DNA of 44,489 bases from contig CAZWSE010000013.1 in NCBI GenBank assembly GCA_964636575.1, positions 1 to 44,489 on the forward strand, given 5' to 3'. A program made the translations under genes and the position numbers. Shown here piece by piece: positions 24,630 to 32,397 of the stretch. Position 1 is the stretch's first letter. Each line of letters begins with the position of its first letter. A model generated the notes under the pieces. It was given only the letters and a program-made list of their open reading frames with translations, did no database searches and was not told where the DNA came from. Source of the stretch: CAZWSE01 sp964636575 (GTDB lineage: Bacteria; Pseudomonadota; Alphaproteobacteria; Rhodobacterales; Rhodobacteraceae).

Positions 24630-25748
24630 ATGAAAATCAGCATCGAACGCGCCGCCTTGCTTAAGGCCGTCAGCCAAGCCCAATCCGTGGTCGAGCGCCG
24701 GAACACCATTCCGATCCTTGCGAACGTGCTGATCGAGGCCGAGGGCGACGCGGTCCATTTCCGCGCAACCGATCTGGACATTGAAGTCGTCGATAAAGCT
24801 GCAGCAGTGGTAGAACGCGCCGGTGCGACAACCGTGTCGGCCACGACTTTGCATGAAATTGTACGCAAACTGCCCGATGGCGCGCTTGTGTCCCTGACGG
24901 CTGACAGCGCGGCAGGGCGTCTAACGGTAGAAGCAGGTCGGTCGAACTTTTCGCTCGCGACCCTGCCCAAAGAAGACTTCCCCGTGATGGCCTCAAGCGA
25001 ATATGCGTCGAACTTCAGCGCCAAAGCCTCTGTGTTGCGCCGCTTGTTTGACAAGTCCAAGTTCGCGATCTCGACCGAGGAAACGCGGTACTACCTGAAC
25101 GGCGTCTATATGCACGTGGCTGAAGGCGACGGTGGGTCCAAACTGCGCTGCGTGGCCACAGATGGCCACCGTCTGGCGCGCATTGATGCGGACCTTCCTG
25201 AGGGTGCTGCAGAGCTGCCCGGTGTCATCGTGCCGCGCAAGACAGTGGGCGAGCTGCGCAAGTTGCTGGACGAGGACGATATGGAGATCGCAGTGTCGGT
25301 GTCCGAGACCAAAGTCCGCTTTGCGACGCCCGACATCACGCTGACCTCGAAAGTGATCGACGGGACCTTCCCCGACTACACCCGCGTTATCCCACAGGGC
25401 AACACCCGCACCATGACTGTCGATGCGGCAGATTTTGCCAAGGCCGTGGACCGCGTGGCCACAGTGTCGTCCGAGCGGTCGCGCGCAGTGAAGCTGCAAT
25501 TATCAGAAGACAAGCTGGTGCTTTCCGTCAACGCCCCTGACAGCGGCGCTGCCGAAGAAGAAATTGGCGTCGGATACTCCGACGAGGCTTTGGAAATCGG
25601 ATTCAACGCGAAGTACCTGCTTGAAATCGCATCGCAGGTGGACCGTGAGAACGCTGTGTTCATGTTCAACTCAAGCGGTGATCCGACCCTTATGCAAGAA
25701 GGCAGTGATACATCTGCGGTCTATGTGGTCATGCCGATGCGCGTATAA
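24630..25748 (+). CDS. dnaN: DNA polymerase III beta subunit (sliding clamp)
   Basis: A 372-residue sliding clamp with three repeated clamp domains; the N-terminal Met-Lys-Ile-Ser-Ile-Glu-Arg-Ala-Ala-Leu-Leu and the C-terminal Tyr-Val-Val-Met-Pro-Met-Arg-Val are typical. The hydrophobic cleft that binds polymerase and repair proteins lies between domains 2 and 3. The start is ATG 24630, after a CAAAGGG ribosome site. It lies between dnaA (163 bp upstream) and recF (47 bp downstream); an intergenic repeat copy fills most of the latter gap. Confidence 0.97.
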   Translation: MKISIERAALLKAVSQAQSVVERRNTIPILANVLIEAEGDAVHFRATDLDIEVVDKAAAVVERAGATTVSATTLHEIVRKLPDGALVSLTADSAAGRLTVEAGRSNFSLATLPKEDFPVMASSEYASNFSAKASVLRRLFDKSKFAISTEETRYYLNGVYMHVAEGDGGSKLRCVATDGHRLARIDADLPEGAAELPGVIVPRKTVGELRKLLDEDDMEIAVSVSETKVRFATPDITLTSKVIDGTFPDYTRVIPQGNTRTMTVDAADFAKAVDRVATVSSERSRAVKLQLSEDKLVLSVNAPDSGAAEEEIGVGYSDEALEIGFNAKYLLEIASQVDRENAVFMFNSSGDPTLMQEGSDTSAVYVVMPMRV

Positions 25749-25760
25749 GCGCCCTCGCTG

Positions 25761-25788
25761 TTTGAGTATTTTTGGAAAAATGAAGGGC
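25761..25788 (+). repeat. Intergenic GAGTATTTTTGGAAA element, copy B
   Basis: TTT-GAGTATTTTTGGAAA-AATGAAGGGC begins 12 bp after the dnaN stop and runs almost to the recF ribosome site. It matches copies A and C in the GAGTATTTT(T)GGAAA core and adds one T. Confidence 0.6.
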
Positions 25789-25795
25789 GGGGACC

Positions 25796-26899
25796 ATGTC
25801 TGAACTGGCCCTGCTTGAGCTGACCATTTCCCATTTCAGGTCCCACAAGGTGGGGCGCATTGAAACCGATGGTCGCCCTGTGGCGATCTACGGTCCCAAC
25901 GGCGCGGGCAAGACCAACGTGCTTGAAGCCGTCTCTCTGTTTTCGCCTGGCCGTGGTTTGCGAAGGTCCAGCGCTGAAGACATGGCGCGCAGGCCAGAGG
26001 CTTTGGGCTGGAAGCTGAGCGGGGTTCTGAAGTCTCTGCGGCAGGTCCACGAGGTTGAAACCTCATCCGAGGCCGGTGCGGCCCGTACAGTGCGCATAGA
26101 CGGCAAGGCCGCGTCTCAGGTGATGCTGGGCCGTGTTGCTCGCGTGTTGTGGCTTATCCCGTCCATGGACCGTCTGTGGATTGAGGGCGCAGAAGGCCGC
26201 CGCCGGTTTTTGGATCGCATGACGCTGAGTTTTGAGCCGTCGCATGCCGAAGTCTCACTGGCCTATGACAAGGCCATGCGCCAACGCAACCAGTTGCTGA
26301 AAGATCAGGTGCGCGATCCTGCGTGGTATCGTGTGTTGGAAGAACAGATGTCAGAGACAGGGGCCGCGATCGATGCCAACCGCCGCGCGGCTTTGGACAT
26401 GCTGCAAGCCGCACAGGCGCAGGCTGCGACTGCTTTTCCTGTGGCGGATTTGGAATTGACCCAAACCGAAGGTGAAATGCCCGACACGGCGGCTGATTTC
26501 CGCGAGGCGCTAGAAGAAAGCCGGTTCAGGGACTTGGCGGCGGGGCGCACATTGGTGGGGCCACATCGGGCGGATTTGTACGGGGTCTATGCGGCCAAGG
26601 CGGTTCCGGCCAAGGACTGTTCTACAGGGGAACAAAAGGCGCTTCTGGTGTCGTTGATCTTGGCAAATGCGCGGGCCTTGGCGGACAGTTTCGGGGCGCC
26701 ACCGATCTTGCTGTTGGACGAAGTGGCAGCCCATCTTGATGCGGATCGCAGGGCGGCCTTGTACGACGAAATCGTCGCATTGGGCGCGCAGGCTTGGATG
26801 ACAGGCACAGGCCCGGAGCTCTTTGCGGAGCTGGGCGACAGAGCCATGTATCTAGAGGTCACCGATGCCGACGGGGCCAGCACAATCGCACCTGCATAA
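25796..26899 (+). CDS. recF: DNA replication and repair protein RecF
   Basis: A 367-residue SMC-like ATPase that helps load RecA at gaps. Walker A is Gly-Pro-Asn-Gly-Ala-Gly-Lys-Thr (33-40), the ABC-type signature is close to Ser-Thr-Gly-Glu-Gln-Lys-Ala-Leu, and Walker B is Leu-Leu-Leu-Asp-Glu-Val-Ala-Ala-His-Leu-Asp. The start is ATG 25796 with a GGGCGGGG site. The 81-bp gap to gyrB holds a good promoter, so gyrB need not depend on the upstream transcript. Confidence 0.95.
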   Translation: MSELALLELTISHFRSHKVGRIETDGRPVAIYGPNGAGKTNVLEAVSLFSPGRGLRRSSAEDMARRPEALGWKLSGVLKSLRQVHEVETSSEAGAARTVRIDGKAASQVMLGRVARVLWLIPSMDRLWIEGAEGRRRFLDRMTLSFEPSHAEVSLAYDKAMRQRNQLLKDQVRDPAWYRVLEEQMSETGAAIDANRRAALDMLQAAQAQAATAFPVADLELTQTEGEMPDTAADFREALEESRFRDLAAGRTLVGPHRADLYGVYAAKAVPAKDCSTGEQKALLVSLILANARALADSFGAPPILLLDEVAAHLDADRRAALYDEIVALGAQAWMTGTGPELFAELGDRAMYLEVTDADGASTIAPA

Positions 26900-26924
26900 A
26901 ACCACAATATTTTGTGCCGATTGC

Positions 26925-26953
26925 GTGACAATCCCCGCAAAAAACCCTATAAA
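26925..26953 (+). promoter_or_regulatory. gyrB promoter
   Basis: GTGACA (26925-26930), a 17-bp spacer and TATAAA (26948-26953) give a near-consensus sigma-70 promoter 27 bp before the gyrB ATG. A 5-bp repeat, CACAA-TATT-TTGTG (26903-26916), lies just upstream and could be an operator or a weak terminator of recF. Confidence 0.7.
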
Positions 26954-26980
26954 TAGCCAAAATGACAAAGGGATTTTCGG

Positions 26981-29398
26981 ATGTCCGAAAAGGCAGAGCA
27001 GCCCGAAGAATACGGCGCAGATTCTATCAAAGTTCTCAAAGGCTTAGAGGCGGTTCGCAAGCGTCCTGGCATGTACATCGGTGACACCGATGACGGCAGC
27101 GGTTTGCACCACATGGTCTACGAAGTCGTGGACAATGGTATTGACGAGGCTTTGGCCGGTCACGCCGACGCTGTGAACGTGGTAATTCATGCGGATTCAA
27201 GCGTGTCTGTCAGCGACAATGGGCGCGGTATTCCGGTGGGCATCCACGAAGAAGAAGGCGTATCAGCCGCCGAAGTCATCATGACCCAGCTTCATGCGGG
27301 CGGTAAGTTTGACAGCAATTCCTACAAGGTCTCTGGCGGTCTGCACGGGGTTGGTGTGTCGGTCGTGAACGCCCTGTCCGACTGGCTGGAACTGCGCATC
27401 TGGCGCGACGGCAAAGAACACATCGCCCGTTTTGAGGGCGGCTTTACCACCAAGCACTTGGAAGTCGTAAAAGAGTGCGGCGATCAGACCGGCACCGAAG
27501 TCCGGTTTATGGCGTCGAAAGAAACATTCTCGAACCTCGATTACTCGTTCGAAACGCTCGAAAAGCGGTTGCGCGAATTGGCGTTCTTAAACTCCGGCGT
27601 GCGGATCATCCTAACCGACGAACGCCCGGCCGAGCACCTGCGGTCTGAGCTGTTCTACGAAGGTGGCGTGAAGGAATTCGTTAAGTACCTCGACCGGTCC
27701 AAATCATCGGTCATGGAAGAACCCATCTTCGTTACTGGCGAACGCGACGAGATTGGCGTTGAGGTCGCGATGTGGTGGAACGACAGCTACCATGAAAACG
27801 TGCTGCCCTTCACCAACAACATCCCGCAGCGCGATGGCGGCACCCATATGGCGGGCTTCCGCGGTGCCTTGACCCGCGTGATCAACAACTACGCCCAGTC
27901 CACCGGCATCGCCAAAAAAGAGAAAGTTCAATTCACCGGCGACGACGCCCGTGAAGGCCTGACCTGCGTGCTTTCCGTCAAAGTGCCGGACCCTAAGTTC
28001 TCCAGCCAAACCAAAGACAAGCTGGTGTCGTCCGAAGTCCGCCCCGCCGTCGAAGGCTTGGTCAACGAAAAACTGTCCGAATGGTTTGAAGAAAACCCGC
28101 AGCAGGCAAAGGTCATCGTTGGCAAGATCATCGAAGCCGCTCATGCCCGTGAAGCCGCCCGCAAAGCCCGTGATCTGACCCGCCGCAAAACCGCGATGGA
28201 TGTGAACTTCCTTGCCGGCAAGTTGAAAGATTGCTCCGAAAAAGACCCTTCCAAGACCGAAGTCTTTCTGGTCGAGGGGGACTCAGCCGGTGGGTCCGCC
28301 CAAACAGGTCGGGATCGTCAAACCCAAGCAATCTTGCCGCTCAAAGGTAAGATCCTGAACGTCGAACGCGCCCGCTTTGACCGGATGCTGGGCAGTCAGG
28401 AAATCGGCAACCTTGTGATGGCGCTGGGCACAGGCATTGGCCGTGATGAATTTAACATCGACAAGCTGCGCTACCATAAGATCGTCATCATGACGGACGC
28501 GGATGTCGATGGGGCGCACATTCGGACCCTGCTGCTGACCTTTTTCTACCGCCAGATGCCGGAGCTGATCGAACGCGGGCATCTCTACATCGCGCAACCA
28601 CCGCTTTACAAAGTGTCGCGCGGAAAGTCAGAGGTCTATTTGAAAGACCAAACCGCGATGGACGATTATCTTGTCGAACAAGGCATTGACGGTGCGCTTC
28701 TGCGCCAAGGCAATGGCGAAGAAATCAGCGGGGCAGACCTGTCCCGCGTGGTTGGCATGGCCCGCCAGATGAAGCGCGTGCTTGATGCCTTCCCGACCCA
28801 CTATCCACGCCACATCCTCGAACAGGCGGCCATCGCGGGCGCCTTCAAGCCCGGCGTTGTCGACGCTGACCTGCAAGGCACCGCTGATCTTGTGGCCGAA
28901 CGGCTGAACCTGATCGCGCTGGAATGGGAACGCGGCTGGCAAGGCCGGATCACCCAAGACCACGGCATCCGACTGGCCCGCATCCTGCGCGGCGTCGAAG
29001 AGGTTCGCACGCTCGATGGTCGCATCCTGCGCGGGGGTGAGGCGAACCGGACAGGCTCGTTCACAGAACACCTGCAAGATGTCTACAAACAGCCCGCGAC
29101 TTTGGTCCGCAAGGACAAGTCTCAGGCGATCCACGGCCCGATGGACCTGCTCAAAGCGATCCTGCAAGAAGGCGAAAAGGGGCTGTCCCTGCAACGCTAC
29201 AAAGGCTTGGGGGAAATGAACCCCGACCAGCTTTGGGAAACCACGCTTGACCCTGACGCGCGCACTCTGTTGCAGGTGCGGGTAGAGGACATGGCAGAGG
29301 CCGATGATCTGTTCACCAAGCTGATGGGCGATGTGGTTGAACCCCGCCGCGAATTCATCCAGCAAAATGCCCTTAGCGTTGAGAACCTGGATTTCTGA
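26981..29398 (+). CDS. gyrB: DNA gyrase subunit B
   Basis: An 805-residue type-II topoisomerase ATPase subunit that with GyrA adds negative supercoils. The GHKL ATPase domain has Glu-Val-Val-Asp-Asn-Gly-Ile-Asp-Glu, Asp-Asn-Gly-Arg-Gly-Ile-Pro and Gly-Gly-Leu-His-Gly-Val-Gly. The TOPRIM domain has Val-Glu-Gly-Asp-Ser-Ala-Gly-Gly and the metal motif Asp-Ala-Asp-Val-Asp-Gly-Ala-His. The C-terminal Arg-Tyr-Lys-Gly-Leu-Gly-Glu-Met-Asn closes it. Sequence and length distinguish it from ParE. The start is ATG 26981, with AAAGGGA upstream. The TGA stop (29396-29398) directly abuts the stop of the convergent SOS-boxed gene, in the palindrome TGATCA. Confidence 0.97.
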   Translation: MSEKAEQPEEYGADSIKVLKGLEAVRKRPGMYIGDTDDGSGLHHMVYEVVDNGIDEALAGHADAVNVVIHADSSVSVSDNGRGIPVGIHEEEGVSAAEVIMTQLHAGGKFDSNSYKVSGGLHGVGVSVVNALSDWLELRIWRDGKEHIARFEGGFTTKHLEVVKECGDQTGTEVRFMASKETFSNLDYSFETLEKRLRELAFLNSGVRIILTDERPAEHLRSELFYEGGVKEFVKYLDRSKSSVMEEPIFVTGERDEIGVEVAMWWNDSYHENVLPFTNNIPQRDGGTHMAGFRGALTRVINNYAQSTGIAKKEKVQFTGDDAREGLTCVLSVKVPDPKFSSQTKDKLVSSEVRPAVEGLVNEKLSEWFEENPQQAKVIVGKIIEAAHAREAARKARDLTRRKTAMDVNFLAGKLKDCSEKDPSKTEVFLVEGDSAGGSAQTGRDRQTQAILPLKGKILNVERARFDRMLGSQEIGNLVMALGTGIGRDEFNIDKLRYHKIVIMTDADVDGAHIRTLLLTFFYRQMPELIERGHLYIAQPPLYKVSRGKSEVYLKDQTAMDDYLVEQGIDGALLRQGNGEEISGADLSRVVGMARQMKRVLDAFPTHYPRHILEQAAIAGAFKPGVVDADLQGTADLVAERLNLIALEWERGWQGRITQDHGIRLARILRGVEEVRTLDGRILRGGEANRTGSFTEHLQDVYKQPATLVRKDKSQAIHGPMDLLKAILQEGEKGLSLQRYKGLGEMNPDQLWETTLDPDARTLLQVRVEDMAEADDLFTKLMGDVVEPRREFIQQNALSVENLDF

Positions 29399-29707
29399 TC
29401 ACAAATTGCTGTCGATCCAACGCGACATCAAAACGCGATCCTTGAAGCACTCTTGCGGAATGCTGCGCCGTTTCATGCGCGCAATCCTTTCTGCAAATGC
29501 CACTTGTTTGGACGACGGGTAGTTTGAGAACTTCGATTTGGGCGGGGCCACCTTGGCTTTGTCAATCCAGGCCGACAAAGCGCGGCGGTCTTGTTCCACA
29601 TTCTCAGGCAAAGCCATTCCGCTGCGCCCCGAAAGGGACCGCGCATACATGACCTGCTTTTCTGATGCCGGCAGGCGGTGATAATCGTTTTGATCAGAGT
29701 GGTGCAT
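29399..29707 (-). CDS. Small two-repeat protein, LexA-controlled, function unknown
   Basis: A 102-residue protein with a gapless internal duplication at an offset of exactly 50 residues. Repeat 1 (about 15-52) and repeat 2 (about 65-101) share Lys17/67, Gln18/68, Val19/69, Ala22/72, Pro34/84, Asp40/90, Arg41/91, Ser45/95, Trp47/97, Ile48/98 and Asp49/99, summarised as KQV-x-a-A ... P ... DR ... S-x-W-I-D. There is no signal peptide or membrane segment. The repeat reminds me of short C-terminal modules in some DNA topoisomerases and helicases, but I cannot confirm this. The start is ATG 29707, with AGGAG 8 nt upstream; a longer frame to 29836 overlaps leuD and is rejected. A perfect alphaproteobacterial SOS box lies 37 bp upstream, so DNA damage should induce it. 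Confidence 0.75.
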   Translation of the reverse strand: MHHSDQNDYHRLPASEKQVMYARSLSGRSGMALPENVEQDRRALSAWIDKAKVAPPKSKFSNYPSSKQVAFAERIARMKRRSIPQECFKDRVLMSRWIDSNL

Positions 29708-29743
29708 GGGGATTGCTCCTGTTCTGTGTGTTCCTTCAATATA

Positions 29744-29758
29744 GAACATAAGTAGAAC
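29744..29758 (-). promoter_or_regulatory. LexA (SOS) box
   Basis: GAAC-ATAAGTA-GAAC on the plus strand (GTTC-N7-GTTC on the minus strand) is the alphaproteobacterial LexA site, exact in both half-sites and spacing. It lies between leuD and the small two-repeat gene, 37 bp before the latter's start. Confidence 0.8.
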
Positions 29759-29780
29759 ATTTGCAAGATTTTTGCAGAAA

Positions 29781-30377
29781 TCACCCCATTCTGGCAGGTT
29801 GCGTCCAAGCCGGACGCGCCGCGCCAAAGGTTTCAATCTCAGCTTTGTGGCTTTGCGTCAGATCGATATCGTCCCAGCCGTTCATCAGCTTTTGACGCCA
29901 GACCGGATCAATCTCAAACGGGATAGGCGAACCATCGAAGTCAATCGTCCCGGCCTCAAGATCAACTGCCAACTCTCGCATTTCATCCCCAAGGTTCGCC
30001 AAAAGCGCCTCAACCGCATCTTCGGACACCCGCGCAGGCAGCAACCCGTTGTTCACCGCATTGGATGCAAAAATGTCCCCAAAACTTGGCGCAATCACCG
30101 CCGTGATCCCGAAATCGACCAAGGCATAGACAGCCGCCTCTCTGGACGAACCCGACCCAAAATTGCGTCGCGCGACCAGCACGCTTGGGCTCAGGTGGTT
30201 CAGCGGAAAATCGGTGGCCTGCCCGCCTTGATCGACACGCATGTCGTGCAGTAAGTATGGCCCGTACCCGTCTGCCCGCGACACGGACATAAACCGCGCG
30301 GGGATCAGCTGATCGGTATCAATGTTCTCTAACGGCAACCCAAGCGCTTGCCCGCGATGAATGCTCCACCCCGCCAT
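29781..30377 (-). CDS. leuD: LeuD-like small subunit of an aconitase-family hydratase
   Basis: A 198-residue small subunit of the LeuCD/isopropylmalate-isomerase type. The conserved Asn-Ile-Asp-Thr-Asp-Gln-Leu-Ile-Pro-Ala-Arg-Phe and Asn-Phe-Gly-Ser-Gly-Ser-Ser-Arg-Glu motifs are present. Two details differ from biosynthetic LeuD: Ser-Arg-Glu-His-Ala-Pro-Trp-Ala is here Ser-Arg-Glu-Ala-Ala-Val-Tyr-Ala, and the loop after Pro-Ala-Arg-Phe reads Met-Ser-Val-Ser-Arg-Ala-Asp-Gly-Tyr-Gly, a region that shapes the substrate pocket. This fits a 2-alkylmalate or maleate-type hydratase better than leucine synthesis. The ATG overlaps the leuC stop (TAATG), so the subunits are made together. The symbol gives the family only. 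Confidence 0.85.
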   Translation of the reverse strand: MAGWSIHRGQALGLPLENIDTDQLIPARFMSVSRADGYGPYLLHDMRVDQGGQATDFPLNHLSPSVLVARRNFGSGSSREAAVYALVDFGITAVIAPSFGDIFASNAVNNGLLPARVSEDAVEALLANLGDEMRELAVDLEAGTIDFDGSPIPFEIDPVWRQKLMNGWDDIDLTQSHKAEIETFGAARPAWTQPARMG

Positions 30378-31753
30378 TACAGCCTACCTTCCAGCAAGGG
30401 GCGCACATCGGAAAGCGTTCCGGTCACAGCCGCCGCGGCTACCATCGCAGGCGACATCAAATGGGTCCGTGCCCCGCGCCCTTGTCGGCCCTTGAAGTTC
30501 CGATTGGTCGATGACGCACAGCGTTTGCCCGACCCCACTAAGTCACCATTCATGCCAACACACATCGAACAGCCAGACCCAACCCATTCAAGACCGGCCT
30601 CGGTAAAGACCTGATCCAACCCCTCGGCTTCGGCTTGCGCTTTGACCAGGGCAGATCCCGGCGAAATCAACCCCGGCACGACAGCTTTACGCCCCCGTAA
30701 AACGGCAGCGGCCATACGCAAATCCTCAATCCGGCCATTGGTACAAGACCCGATAAAGACCTGATCCACAGGCGTTCCGGCCAGCGACTGACCAGCGGCA
30801 AGCCCCATATAGGCACGCGACGCGGCAAGCACCGGGCTGTCCCCCGAAGGAACAGAAGCCGAAATAGGAAGCGCCTCTTCAGGACTGGTCCCCCAGGTCA
30901 GGGTCGGTTCAATCTCACTGGCGTCTATCTCGACATCACGGTCAAAACGGGCGCCCTCGTCAGTGCGAAGTGACTGCCAATCCGACACAGCCTTTTCCCA
31001 ATCATCACCCTTCGGCGCAAAGGGGCGGTCCTTGATGTAGTCAAACGTGGTTTGATCCGGCGCTACCAACCCAAGCCTGCCGCCGCCTTCAATCGACAGG
31101 TTGCACAGGGTCAATCGACCCTCCATCGACAGGGCTTCAATAACAGGACCAGCATATTCAATGGCATGCCCGCGCGCGCCATCTGCACCCAGCTTCGCAA
31201 TCCAGTTCAAGGCAATGTCCTTGGCTGTCACCGCAGGCCCAAGCTGACCAGTCACCCTGATCCGCATCGTCTTGGGTCGTTTCTGCCAGATGGTCTGGGT
31301 CGCCAAAACATGGGCCACCTCGGTGGCACCGATACCAAAGGCCATCGCGCCAAAGGCCCCGTGGGTTGAGGTGTGACTGTCGCCGCAATTGATCAGCAAG
31401 CCGGGCAGGGTCAGCCCCTGTTCTGGGCCGATCACATGGACAATACCTTGGCGGGGATCGGTCAGATCAAAATGCTCAATCCCATGGGCGCGCACATTTT
31501 GCGCAAGCGTATCCATCATCTTGCTAATCGACGGATCGTCAGTTTTAGCATCGCGGCGGGTCGGGGCATAGTGATCGGTGACACCAAATGTCAGATCAGG
31601 GCGGGCAACCGGCAAACCACGGGCAGCGATCTTCGCGAAAGCATGATGAGACCCCTCATGCACCAAATGTCGATCCACCCACAGCAAAGACGTGCCATCG
31701 TCGCGGCGCAGGATTTCATGGGCATCCCACAGCTTGTCAAACAGGGTTTTCAT
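30377..31753 (-). CDS. leuC: LeuC-like large subunit of an aconitase-family hydratase
   Basis: A 458-residue 4Fe-4S hydratase. Cluster cysteines are Cys337 (Ile-Gly-Ser-Cys-Thr-Asn-Gly-Arg), Cys395 and Cys398 (Gly-Cys-Ser-Met-Cys-Val-Gly). The N-terminus reads Asp-Arg-His-Leu-Val-His-Glu-Gly-Ser-His-His-Ala-Phe, whereas biosynthetic LeuC has His-Glu-Val-Thr-Ser-Pro-Gln-Ala-Phe. The later Ser-Ile-Glu-Gly-Gly-Gly-Arg also differs from the common Ile-Glu-Ala-Gly-Ala-Arg. These point to a paralogue for a different substrate, for example maleate, citraconate or dimethylmaleate hydration. The first gene of the leftward unit, it diverges from the hydantoinase-type operon with 86 bp between starts. 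No ribosome site is visible. Confidence 0.87.
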   Translation of the reverse strand: MKTLFDKLWDAHEILRRDDGTSLLWVDRHLVHEGSHHAFAKIAARGLPVARPDLTFGVTDHYAPTRRDAKTDDPSISKMMDTLAQNVRAHGIEHFDLTDPRQGIVHVIGPEQGLTLPGLLINCGDSHTSTHGAFGAMAFGIGATEVAHVLATQTIWQKRPKTMRIRVTGQLGPAVTAKDIALNWIAKLGADGARGHAIEYAGPVIEALSMEGRLTLCNLSIEGGGRLGLVAPDQTTFDYIKDRPFAPKGDDWEKAVSDWQSLRTDEGARFDRDVEIDASEIEPTLTWGTSPEEALPISASVPSGDSPVLAASRAYMGLAAGQSLAGTPVDQVFIGSCTNGRIEDLRMAAAVLRGRKAVVPGLISPGSALVKAQAEAEGLDQVFTEAGLEWVGSGCSMCVGMNGDLVGSGKRCASSTNRNFKGRQGRGARTHLMSPAMVAAAAVTGTLSDVRPLLEGRL

Positions 31754-31760
31754 AAGAAGA

Positions 31761-31790
31761 AGTATGCATTTTCATTTGTTCTTTGCGCAA
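31761..31790 (-). promoter_or_regulatory. Candidate promoter giving a leaderless leuC-like transcript
   Basis: On the minus strand TTGCGC, an 18-bp spacer and CATACT end 7 nt before the ATG at 31753, so transcription would begin at or next to the A of the start codon. That fits the lack of a Shine-Dalgarno sequence before this gene. The -35 match is only partial. The TTGCGCAA palindrome could also bind a regulator of the divergent units. Confidence 0.4.
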
Positions 31791-31839
31791 CACAATTTCT
31801 GCCGTACCAATAAGGGACTGCCAGCGGAAAGGACCAATC

Positions 31840-32397
31840 ATGCCCGTCGTCGAAGTACACCTGATCGAAGGGTATTCTGCACAAACCCGCACACGTCTGT
31901 GCGAAGGGCTGACCGACGCCGTGCGCATGGTCGTGCCCGCGCCACCCGAGGCTGTGACAGTAATGATCCACGACCACGACCCGCACAGCTACATGCGCGG
32001 TCGGGTGCACAAATCGGGCGCTGCGGCTCTGCCTGATCCGGTGCAAATCGTGCGCGATTACCTAGCCGCGATGGAGGCACGTGACCTTGAAACAGCGCGG
32101 TCCATGTTGGGCGAAGGCTTCACAATGACCTTCCCCGGTGCCGAACCCATGACCACCCTCGAACAACTGATCGAATGGTCGAAACCGCGCTATAACTCCA
32201 TCGGCAAAACCTATGACAGTTTTGATGCCTGCATGGGGTCCGGCGGGCCAACGGTTTACTGCCACGGGACGCTCCATGGAGAATGGCCGGATGGGACCAA
32301 ATTCGACGGCATCCGCTTCATCGACCGGTTTGAAATCACCGATGGCAAGATTACAAAACAAGACGTCTGGAACGACATCGCAGAGGTCCGCGCATGA
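31840..32397 (+). CDS. Fusion of a 4-oxalocrotonate-tautomerase-like domain and a SnoaL/NTF2-like domain
   Basis: A 185-residue protein, the first gene of the rightward operon. After Met removal the chain would start with Pro (Met-Pro-Val-Val-Glu-Val-His), the catalytic N-terminal proline of the tautomerase superfamily, and the first ~65 residues have the beta-alpha-beta tautomerase pattern. The rest (about 66-185) fits the SnoaL/NTF2-like cone: Ile-Val-Arg-Asp-Tyr-Leu-Ala-Ala-Met-Glu-Ala-Arg-Asp-Leu-Glu-Thr-Ala, and near the end Phe-Glu-Ile-Thr-Asp-Gly-Lys-Ile-Thr-Lys-Gln. SnoaL-like folds act as isomerases, cyclases or hydratases. The chemistry of the whole is unknown; keto-enol or double-bond isomerisation is likely. 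The start is ATG 31840 with AAAGGA 7 nt before. Its stop overlaps the HyuB start (ATGA). Confidence 0.75.
   Translation: MPVVEVHLIEGYSAQTRTRLCEGLTDAVRMVVPAPPEAVTVMIHDHDPHSYMRGRVHKSGAAALPDPVQIVRDYLAAMEARDLETARSMLGEGFTMTFPGAEPMTTLEQLIEWSKPRYNSIGKTYDSFDACMGSGGPTVYCHGTLHGEWPDGTKFDGIRFIDRFEITDGKITKQDVWNDIAEVRA

Noticed and set aside
28628..29365. A 245-residue minus-strand frame inside gyrB
   Set aside because: It is antisense to conserved gyrase sequence and has no ribosome site or family.
29721..29733. A second SOS box, GTTC-TGTGT-GTTC
   Set aside because: The spacing is 5, not the 7 required for the alphaproteobacterial LexA site.
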